Origin: an archaeon
GTDB lineage: Archaea > Micrarchaeota > Micrarchaeia > Anstonellales > Anstonellaceae
Direction of reading: 5' to 3'
Assembly (NCBI GenBank): GCA_020056635.1
Contig: JAGVHI010000025.1
Location: 1-38,542 of the forward strand
Length of the DNA: 38,542 nucleotides
Part shown: positions 1 through 7,494 of the stretch, in pieces
How positions within the stretch are numbered: the first letter of the stretch is position 1
Layout: every line of letters starts with the position of its first letter
Position numbers and translations under genes: made by a program
The notes under the pieces: model-generated
Seen by the model: only the letters and a program-made list of their open reading frames with translations
Told to the model about the DNA's origin: nothing
Database searches by the model: none

Positions 1-16
1 CCCGGCAGCCGCATTT

Positions 17-1099
17 TCAGTTCTTTTTTGTTTCGTTTGCAATCATCTGCTCTATTTCTATATAGTCGGGATACATAGGCTCCAGTTCGTGCGCTTTGGC
101 TATATCCGCCTCATAGCCACGAATGTCCCCTGTTTTGTATTTCACATACCCGCGTAGCGCCCAACCCCCGGCGAATGTTGGGTCAACCTCAATGGCTTTG
201 TTGAAATCTGAACTCGCCCCTTGTTTATCCCCCATATCGTATCTATATTCGCCTCTAGTTACGTACCAAGCTGCGTTATCGGGTTCAATCTCAAGCGCTT
301 TTTCTATTTTGGCTAAGGCACCACCCATGTCCCCTTTAAACACTCTGCAGGAACTCAATTCAGCATAATGGAGTGCTTTCTCAGATGGGGGCTGATCTAC
401 TCCAGAATAATACCTTATCGCATAAAATGTCATTCCAAGAAGCAAAATTGCAAGAACTACTGCTATACCGGGTGAAATCAACGCAGATATGGCGGACTTG
501 ACATTTCCGAGCTTATGTAATGCTTGAATCGCAATGAAATTGTGACGGAGTGCCCAGACTACTGCAGCAGCCTGTATAAGAAACGCCACGATCAAGATAT
601 AGTCCCACTCATTGCAAAAATAATTAAAAAATCCGGAGATTCCTAAATATAAAAATGGGACTACAGACAAAAGGACCACAAACGGAAGCGTACTCGTTTG
701 CCAAAGCGCCGCACAATATGCATGCTCCTTGAATGTTCCCTTCCCCCCAAGCAATTTTGCCACTTCAAATCCTATCCCTGAAAAAATGAGCCAGCCGGCA
801 AGAAGGGCGATGCATGAGCCAAGTGCAAATGCCAGGAATGCAATAGGAATTATCGAGGTGCTCCTTTCGAATTCGCCAAGCGCAATTGAAATAATTATAG
901 TCAGTATGAAGCCAGTAACGGTGAAAACAAGCGGAAGCGTTACAATGTCTTTGGCCCCCTGCATCAAAGTGGCGTTCTTCTTCTCCTTGGCAAACGTTTC
1001 GCTCGGCTTTCGGAGGACATTGCACCAAACAGAAAATCTTTCACGCAAATAGGGGAATAGCCCGGCTTTTTTCACTTTTTCCTTTTTTCGTCCCTTCAT
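17..1099 (-). CDS. Yip1-like multi-TM membrane protein with C-terminal TPR repeats
   Basis: ORF 360 aa; N-terminal half has about 5 hydrophobic segments; C-terminal half has TPR-like units (ALAKIEKALEIEPDNAAWYVTRGEYRYDMGDKQGASSDFNKAIEVDPTFAGGWALRGYVKYKTGD). Confidence 0.75.
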   Translation of the reverse strand: MKGRKKEKVKKAGLFPYLRERFSVWCNVLRKPSETFAKEKKNATLMQGAKDIVTLPLVFTVTGFILTIIISIALGEFERSTSIIPIAFLAFALGSCIALLAGWLIFSGIGFEVAKLLGGKGTFKEHAYCAALWQTSTLPFVVLLSVVPFLYLGISGFFNYFCNEWDYILIVAFLIQAAAVVWALRHNFIAIQALHKLGNVKSAISALISPGIAVVLAILLLGMTFYAIRYYSGVDQPPSEKALHYAELSSCRVFKGDMGGALAKIEKALEIEPDNAAWYVTRGEYRYDMGDKQGASSDFNKAIEVDPTFAGGWALRGYVKYKTGDIRGYEADIAKAHELEPMYPDYIEIEQMIANETKKN

Positions 1100-1163
1100 G
1101 GACTAGCTTTCCAGGTTCTGAATTAAAGCCTTTCTTTTTATAGCCTGTTTTCACAATCAGCCT

Positions 1164-1589
1164 ATGCGTAATATCCGCCTCGTTTGCATTGGCAGAATAA
1201 AAGAGCGTTATTTGCAGGAAGGGATTGCGGAATACGAAAAGCGCCTGCACCCCTATTGCAAATTGGAGATTATCGAACTCAAGGATGAAGGAATTGAAAA
1301 AGAAGCAAAAAGGCTGGAGAAATACCTCTCCCCTGCCACGTTCATCCTCGATGCAAACGGGAAGGAGCTGGATTCAATCGAATTCTCAAATTTCATTAAG
1401 AGGCAGGAGGGGGGCGAACTTACTTTCATAATCGGGAGCGCGCAAGGGGTGGATGGGGGGCTGAAATCGCGCTCGCAGCTCATCTCACTCTCTAAAATGA
1501 CCTTCACGCACGAAATGTGCAGATTGTTCCTAATTGAACAGCTATACCGCTCATTCCAAATTCTCGCAAACCGGCCTTACCACAAATAG
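1164..1589 (+). CDS. rlmH: 23S rRNA (pseudouridine1915-N3)-methyltransferase RlmH (SPOUT family)
   Basis: 141 aa; RlmH hallmarks FIIGSAQGVDGG, LSKMTFTHEMCRLFLIEQLYRSFQILANRPYHK; TATA-like ctttttatag about 25 bp upstream. Confidence 0.93.
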   Translation: MRNIRLVCIGRIKERYLQEGIAEYEKRLHPYCKLEIIELKDEGIEKEAKRLEKYLSPATFILDANGKELDSIEFSNFIKRQEGGELTFIIGSAQGVDGGLKSRSQLISLSKMTFTHEMCRLFLIEQLYRSFQILANRPYHK

Positions 1590-1597
1590 GTGAGCAG

Positions 1598-1939
1598 ATG
1601 CTCCAAGCAAAAACAATAAGCGAAAAGCCAGGGAAGGATGACGGGTACCGCTTGCTCATTGCTTACGAATGGCCAGCAGGGAAATCCGCTTCCTTTGCAG
1701 ACGGATTCAACCCGTCCCTTGCCCCAAGCAAGGGAATTTATGGGGCATTGCTCTCCGGCAAGCTCAAGCGCGAGGAATTTGATGCAAAATACATGCTCGA
1801 ATTGGACTTGCAAAAGGAACGCTTGCTAAAACTAAAAAAACAGGCAAAGAAATTCCAAATAACGCTTGTTTGCCTGCCTGATTTGGAAGGGAAGAGCACT
1901 GGGGCAGCAATAATAAAAAAATGCGAATCTCTTCAGTAA
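1598..1939 (+). CDS. DUF488/YeaO-like small protein
   Basis: 113 aa; DDGYRLLIAYEWP...APS...FDAKYMLELDLQKERLLKLKKQAKKFQITLVCLPDLE...AAIIKKC resembles the DUF488 layout (GYR-W-P-PS-F-Y-EL-LL-L-TL). Confidence 0.5.
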   Translation: MLQAKTISEKPGKDDGYRLLIAYEWPAGKSASFADGFNPSLAPSKGIYGALLSGKLKREEFDAKYMLELDLQKERLLKLKKQAKKFQITLVCLPDLEGKSTGAAIIKKCESLQ

Positions 1940-1980
1940 AAAGGCTCATTCTTATTAATCCAGGCTAGGCAAATAACCCC

Positions 1981-2655
1981 ATGGCAAAACGCAACTTTTT
2001 CCTGCTCGTGCTATTGGCAATGCTGGTACTTTCGCCGGTTTTTGCATCCATCAAGGACATCTGCCCGGACAAGAACGGGCGGCAGGATGATTTTTGTATT
2101 TCGCAGAATGCTGCCGACATAGCCGACTGCAGGCTAATAGCGCAGAGCCCGGTTACGCGGGACAGCTGCTACAAGCGCCTTGCGCGCACCGCCAGTGACT
2201 GCTCCGAAATCCCTTCCCTTGAGGCACGGAGCGACTGCGTGGTCTACAAGCACTACGAAGCGCACAAGGGGAACATGGGCTCCTGCTCGCAAATCGAGCC
2301 CATGTATGAAAAGGAATGCTACCTTTTTTTCGCATCGCAGGACAGCCCGGGCGACCCGGATGCATGCGACCCGCTTCCGCCAGGTTACATAAAGGAATGC
2401 CAAAAGCAGGCGATACGCTACAACCTTGGCTTCAGCCCGAAAGAGGAGTACTGCAACACCATAAGCCCCAAATACCATGACGTCTGCATTGAAACTGTGA
2501 ACCAGCAGAAGGATTTCCTTGCAATGGCATTTGCCATTATTGGCGGCCTGGTCGCAGCAATAGCGGCCTTCGCCCTATTGCCGTTCTGCTGCATAGGCAT
2601 CGTTCTAATCGCAATAGTTGTAGCGGTTTACATGTATGCAACAAGGAAAAAATAA
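1981..2655 (+). CDS. Secreted, C-terminally membrane-anchored Cys-rich repeat protein
   Basis: 224 aa; signal peptide (MAKRNFFLLVLLAMLVLSPVFA), repeated C-x10-12-C units, C-terminal TM segment. Confidence 0.7.
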   Translation: MAKRNFFLLVLLAMLVLSPVFASIKDICPDKNGRQDDFCISQNAADIADCRLIAQSPVTRDSCYKRLARTASDCSEIPSLEARSDCVVYKHYEAHKGNMGSCSQIEPMYEKECYLFFASQDSPGDPDACDPLPPGYIKECQKQAIRYNLGFSPKEEYCNTISPKYHDVCIETVNQQKDFLAMAFAIIGGLVAAIAAFALLPFCCIGIVLIAIVVAVYMYATRKK

Positions 2656-2720
2656 GCCCGCAGGATGCAGGAATCACGTTAATAAACAACTGATCGCATA
2701 ATTTTTAGCACAGGGTCTAC

Positions 2721-3791
2721 ATGTCTGACATTACTATATCTGGGCAAGAATCGCAAAGAGAATTGGGGCAAGAGCCTATTTTATCCCCTGCGCTTCAGCA
2801 ACGGGCGCATGTGCCAGCCCCGCACCACTCCAAGGGCAAGCCAAGCCCATCCCGCCAGCCCATAATAAAATGCGAGAACATTTCGGTGTCCTACGGCAAC
2901 AAGGTTGCCCTTGATTCCGTTTCCTTTGACATATACGACGGCGAGGTGTTCGGGCTCCTTGGCTCGAACGGCGCGGGGAAGAGCACCCTCCTCTCCTGCC
3001 TTGCAAGGCTGAACCGGGGGTACAAGGGAAGCCTCACTGTGCTTGGGCACGAGATAAAAAAGCACCGCGAAACCACGGTGTCGCAAATAGCGCTGGTGCC
3101 GCAGGAGTTCTCTTTCTTCAGCAGCTTCACGGTTTACGAGAACCTGCGCTTCGCATGCTCCTGCTTCAACATAAAAGGGAAGGAGATGCAGGAGCGCATC
3201 AATTCCCTTATGGCGGACTACCAGCTCGAAGGGCTTGCAAAAATGCGGGCAAGCAGCCTATCTGGGGGGTACAAGCGCCTGCTCAATATCGCAATATCCG
3301 TGGTGAAAAAGCCCAAAATAATCCTGCTCGACGAGCCGACCGCAGGCCTTGATGTTGAGATGAGGCAGGAGATAAACGGGGCAATAAAGCGCTTCCGCGC
3401 CCAAGGCGCAACTGTCATCCTGACCACACACTACCTTGAGGACGTTGAAGACGTATGCGACAGGGTGGCGCTTCTCTCGCTTGGCAAGGTCGTTGCGTAC
3501 GGCACTATCGATGAACTGGTCGCAAAGCACGGCGGCCCGTACAACATCATCCTATCCGACATCTCCGCAGGCATGGACCGGCTTATCCGCTCAATCGAAA
3601 AGAGCAAGCTGTTCGTCAAGGCCATCCCGGGCGAGAACAAGCTCCATCTTGTCTGCCCGCAGGAAAGCATAGTCGAAGCGCTGAGCGAAATTTCAGCAAT
3701 CACCAGCTCAAACAGGGTGCGGATAGGCAAGATAGATGTGCGCGAGCCTTCACTGAACAAGGTGTTCCTCGGCACGGTGGGCTTGAAATGA
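2721..3791 (+). CDS. ABC transporter ATP-binding protein (ABC-2/CcmA type)
   Basis: 356 aa; Walker A GSNGAGKST, signature LSGGYKR, Walker B IILLDEPTAGLD, H-loop TTHYLEDVE; about 50-aa low-complexity N-terminal extension (start could lie further downstream). Confidence 0.9.
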   Translation: MSDITISGQESQRELGQEPILSPALQQRAHVPAPHHSKGKPSPSRQPIIKCENISVSYGNKVALDSVSFDIYDGEVFGLLGSNGAGKSTLLSCLARLNRGYKGSLTVLGHEIKKHRETTVSQIALVPQEFSFFSSFTVYENLRFACSCFNIKGKEMQERINSLMADYQLEGLAKMRASSLSGGYKRLLNIAISVVKKPKIILLDEPTAGLDVEMRQEINGAIKRFRAQGATVILTTHYLEDVEDVCDRVALLSLGKVVAYGTIDELVAKHGGPYNIILSDISAGMDRLIRSIEKSKLFVKAIPGENKLHLVCPQESIVEALSEISAITSSNRVRIGKIDVREPSLNKVFLGTVGLK

Positions 3792-5764
3792 GAATCATTG
3801 ACATGGCTGCTGCGGAATTGCGCCTTGTCTGGCGCATGGGCATGACATCTCTACTCGTGGTCACTTACCCCCTGATTGTGATGATGCTTCTTGGGCCCGC
3901 CTTCTCCTCATCGCTCCAGAAAACCGGCAACTACCCTATACTGGTGTACCAGAAGGATTCAGAGAGCGCGCAAACTGCGCAGGCTTTGTCGCAATTTCCC
4001 GGCTTCCGCGCAATCTGGGTCGATTCGGAGGAGGAGCTCAAGGCAAAAATCAGGTCCGGGGAGGTGCCGATAGGGGTGGTGCTAAGCTCCTCCGGCCATG
4101 AGAACCGCGCAGATTTCTACATCGACCCGCAGAAGGCGATGATGACCGACCAGATGATAATAACGCTTGAGGGCGCGCTTGCGGAGAGCAAGGGCAAGTC
4201 CGCAATCTCCTCGATTAGCGAGGTGAACGAGCGGATTGACCGCGCGTCTGGCCTCATACGCTCCGGGGCGTCCGAATTTTCCATGTACAAGGGGGAACTC
4301 CAGAGGAGCAAGGCTGACATAAACAGCCTCAGGCCCCAAATCTCGCAGCTACAGGACTCGCAGCTCACCCAGAAAGTAAACGACAACATGAATTCGCTCT
4401 CAAACTCCACCCTCATTGCCGGCGACATGCGCAACGCAGTGTCCCTCATCTCCAACAAAGTGTATGATATTGACACAACAATAAGCCAGATCGACTCTAG
4501 CATAGTTAAACTGACCAATTCCCAGAGCGAGGTTTCGAACTTCCATTACAAGCGCCAGAGCTACCTAAACAAGATAGACAGCACCGATGCCAAGCTTGCC
4601 AACTACCAAAGCAGGCTGAATACCGCAAGCTTCTATGCCAACCAGCTTGCATCAAGCTCCGATCCAAACGCCCGCTCGATCGGCATCTCGCTCCAATCCG
4701 AAATCTCATATATGCAATCAGACGTTTCGGGCGCAAGGAATGACCTTGCAAGCGCGCGCTACGACCTGCAGTCCATAAACACTCAGCAATACCTCTCAGA
4801 CATAAGCCAGTCAATTTCTGAACTTAGCCTCTACAAAAGCAAGCTGAATTCCGTTCGCAATGACATCACTTCATCCACCGGGGACTGGAACTACAAAATC
4901 ACCTCGTTCGAAAACGAATTGTCAAACGCGCGAAACAGGCTTTACCAGATGCAAAGCACCGCGCTCTATGCGGACAGCTTCTTTGCGGATGCAGACCAGG
5001 CGCTCTCATCCTTCTCAACCAGGCTTGACTCGTGGGGCAGGGGAATGGACGACTCTGAGAAGAACATAAATTCCGTGCTCGCCGACCTTGGTGCGATTCC
5101 CGGCTACACGCGCGGCGGAGCCCTGCTCCCTGTGAAGGTCTCCAAGAACGAGGTGATAAAGAACCCGAACCTCCTCAACGTGTTCTTCCCACTCATAGTG
5201 GGCATAGACATGCTCCTGGCATCGCTTCTCCTGCCCATGGTGACTGGGGTGGCGCTCAAATCGCAGGGGATGGACCGCCGCATCCGCGACTCCAAGCTGG
5301 GCGCATTCAATTTCATCATCGGCCGCTTCATCGGGAACTACATAATCAGCATGGTACAGGTGACAATTCTGGCTCTGACAGGGCTAATCCTTTTCGGCAT
5401 AGGCAACATACAAAGCCCGGCTGCAGCGTTGCTCGTGTTCATTTTCGTCCCTGCGGTTTTCACAGCGCTTGGCATGCTTCTTTCGCTCTTTGTGCAGAAG
5501 GAGAGCAGCGCAATCATGCTTTCTCTCCTGATAAGCATACCTAGCATATTCCTTGCAGGCGTGATTGTCCCGCTCGAGCTTCTTCCCTTCCCGTTTGACC
5601 TTTTCGGCCGCACGCTCCCCCTCCACTGGCTTGGGGACGCAATCTCAAAGACAATGGTCGTGGGCCTCGGAATAAGCTCGATACTCCTTAACCTGCTCTA
5701 CTTCATCCTCTTCATTTCCGGCTGCCTGTTCCTTTCAGTCATAATACGAAAGCTCCAGGAATGA
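3788..5764 (+). CDS. ABC-2 type permease with a large extracytoplasmic coiled-coil insert (YhgE/Pip-like layout)
   Basis: 658 aa; TM1 near N-terminus, about 400 aa Q/S/N/D-rich coiled-coil region, then about 5 TM helices at the C-terminus; 4-bp ATGA overlap with upstream ATPase gene. Confidence 0.8.
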   Translation: MRIIDMAAAELRLVWRMGMTSLLVVTYPLIVMMLLGPAFSSSLQKTGNYPILVYQKDSESAQTAQALSQFPGFRAIWVDSEEELKAKIRSGEVPIGVVLSSSGHENRADFYIDPQKAMMTDQMIITLEGALAESKGKSAISSISEVNERIDRASGLIRSGASEFSMYKGELQRSKADINSLRPQISQLQDSQLTQKVNDNMNSLSNSTLIAGDMRNAVSLISNKVYDIDTTISQIDSSIVKLTNSQSEVSNFHYKRQSYLNKIDSTDAKLANYQSRLNTASFYANQLASSSDPNARSIGISLQSEISYMQSDVSGARNDLASARYDLQSINTQQYLSDISQSISELSLYKSKLNSVRNDITSSTGDWNYKITSFENELSNARNRLYQMQSTALYADSFFADADQALSSFSTRLDSWGRGMDDSEKNINSVLADLGAIPGYTRGGALLPVKVSKNEVIKNPNLLNVFFPLIVGIDMLLASLLLPMVTGVALKSQGMDRRIRDSKLGAFNFIIGRFIGNYIISMVQVTILALTGLILFGIGNIQSPAAALLVFIFVPAVFTALGMLLSLFVQKESSAIMLSLLISIPSIFLAGVIVPLELLPFPFDLFGRTLPLHWLGDAISKTMVVGLGISSILLNLLYFILFISGCLFLSVIIRKLQE

Positions 5765-7359
5765 TTCAAATGCCCGAGCCGCTTGACACATTGGACAGGC
5801 GCTATCGCGCAGCATGCAAAGTGCTTTTCAAGCAGGAGGTCGGGCCGCTTTCGGAGTTCGTGCCTTACTTAGACGGGCTTATTGAGCCTAACATGCACCG
5901 CAAATCCTCCATTTCTGGGAAGGATGTGGCTTATTCGCTGCACGAATATTCAGAGGGCTCGAAATGGATTTCGTTCGACGAGATAGATTTCGGGAAGAAA
6001 TACGCCCCAATCGATGCTGGCGCAATAACCGGTCTCAACTCGTTGCTTGCAGCAATTTCCGGCAGGGTTTATTACACAGGAAACGTGATTTTGGGCAATT
6101 CGAAATTCGTAGAGAGCAGCTCAAATGTCACTGACAGTTTTTTCATGCACAACACCTCCCGGCTCTCAGACTGCAAATACTGCGCAAGCACCATAGTCGG
6201 AAGGCTGTGCGAGGACTCGTTCGGTGTTTACGGGCCTGGCGAAACAAACTATTGCATCCGGTGCACGCAAACTTACAGGGACAAGCGGTGCTTTGAGTGC
6301 TGGACATGCCAGAACTGCTCCGATTGCTACTATTCTTACAACCTTGATGCGTGCCAGGACTGCATTTTCTGCTTTAACCTGAAGGCAAAGAGATATTGCA
6401 TTGGGAACCTTCAGCTTGGGCCAGCTGATTACAATCTGATAAAGGAAAAATTGCTTGCTGAAATGGCAGCAGGGCTGAAGCGGGATAAAAAGCTTCCCTC
6501 GCTCATGGACATTATACAGAAAAGCCCGAAATCAAATCCTCCGCATGCAGGCGCGATAGAGGCTGCTGGAAGGATTGACAAGAACTCAATCGATGCCGAG
6601 TTTTCCAAAACCGCAAAGCTGCTTCTTGGAACGGAGCTTAGGGGGATGGACCTGCACAAGGATTGGCTTGAGAGGCACACGCACCCGGTAGAGGACAGGG
6701 CATCAATCGCAAGCGGCGAGAGGATCACAATGGCACCACGCCTTACTGCAATCCCTGAAATACCGCATGACCGGATTGTCACAATGGCCCAAGCAAGGGC
6801 GCTTGGAGAGCTCACGAAGATGGAACCTGCAGATGTGGAAAAAATTTCCCTTGCAAATGTGCACGAAAAACTCGGGAAGCTTGCTTTCCTGCCTGTCGCT
6901 TTCTACGAAGGGACCAATATGAATATTATAGAGGGCGCGACCTCTATTGATTCGTCAAGCTGCTACCGCTCCTCCGGGACAGTATACTCCAAGTTCTGCG
7001 CTTACATGTTCTACACCCGCAACGGGGAGAGGCTGTTCGGGTGCGAGCAGGTTTTCGACTCCTCATTCTGCATCAACTGCTATTATTCCAATAAGCTCAC
7101 CCGCTGCTTTGAGTGCGACTCGTGCAGGGGATGCGCAGACTGCCTGTTTTGCCACAACTGCGAGAATGTTCAGGATAGCATGTTTTGCTTCAACGTGAAG
7201 AACATGAAATACGCAATTGGGAATGCCGAGGTTGGAAGGGAGAACTACCTTGTGATAAAGAAAATGGTGCTTTCGGAGATCGGGGGAAAGCTGCAGAAGG
7301 AGCACGACCTCAAGCTCGACATTTACAACGCAGGCGTATTCCAGGGCGAAAAAACCTAG
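5761..7359 (+). CDS. Cys-rich, internally duplicated protein of unknown function (putative metal-binding solenoid)
   Basis: 532 aa; two related halves, each ending C-x2-C...FCFN.K...Y.IGN......Y..IK...L.E; about 28 Cys; ATGA overlap with the permease gene. Confidence 0.8.
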   Translation: MIQMPEPLDTLDRRYRAACKVLFKQEVGPLSEFVPYLDGLIEPNMHRKSSISGKDVAYSLHEYSEGSKWISFDEIDFGKKYAPIDAGAITGLNSLLAAISGRVYYTGNVILGNSKFVESSSNVTDSFFMHNTSRLSDCKYCASTIVGRLCEDSFGVYGPGETNYCIRCTQTYRDKRCFECWTCQNCSDCYYSYNLDACQDCIFCFNLKAKRYCIGNLQLGPADYNLIKEKLLAEMAAGLKRDKKLPSLMDIIQKSPKSNPPHAGAIEAAGRIDKNSIDAEFSKTAKLLLGTELRGMDLHKDWLERHTHPVEDRASIASGERITMAPRLTAIPEIPHDRIVTMAQARALGELTKMEPADVEKISLANVHEKLGKLAFLPVAFYEGTNMNIIEGATSIDSSSCYRSSGTVYSKFCAYMFYTRNGERLFGCEQVFDSSFCINCYYSNKLTRCFECDSCRGCADCLFCHNCENVQDSMFCFNVKNMKYAIGNAEVGRENYLVIKKMVLSEIGGKLQKEHDLKLDIYNAGVFQGEKT

Positions 7360-7405
7360 CACGAAGTGCAGGATATTTTTTGCAGTAGACTCTTTTTTCT
7401 TTTCC

Positions 7406-7438
7406 AGGGTTTTCTTTCTCGGAGAGAAAGAAAAGCCT
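7406..7438. repeat. Near-perfect inverted repeat (15-bp arms, 1 mismatch, 3-nt loop)
   Basis: agggttttctttctc-gga-gagaaagaaaagcct. Confidence 0.8.
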
Positions 7439-7494
7439 AACAAAAACCGAACAATTTAAATGAGTCGCATCCATCAAGAGATGCGGTGATTCTG

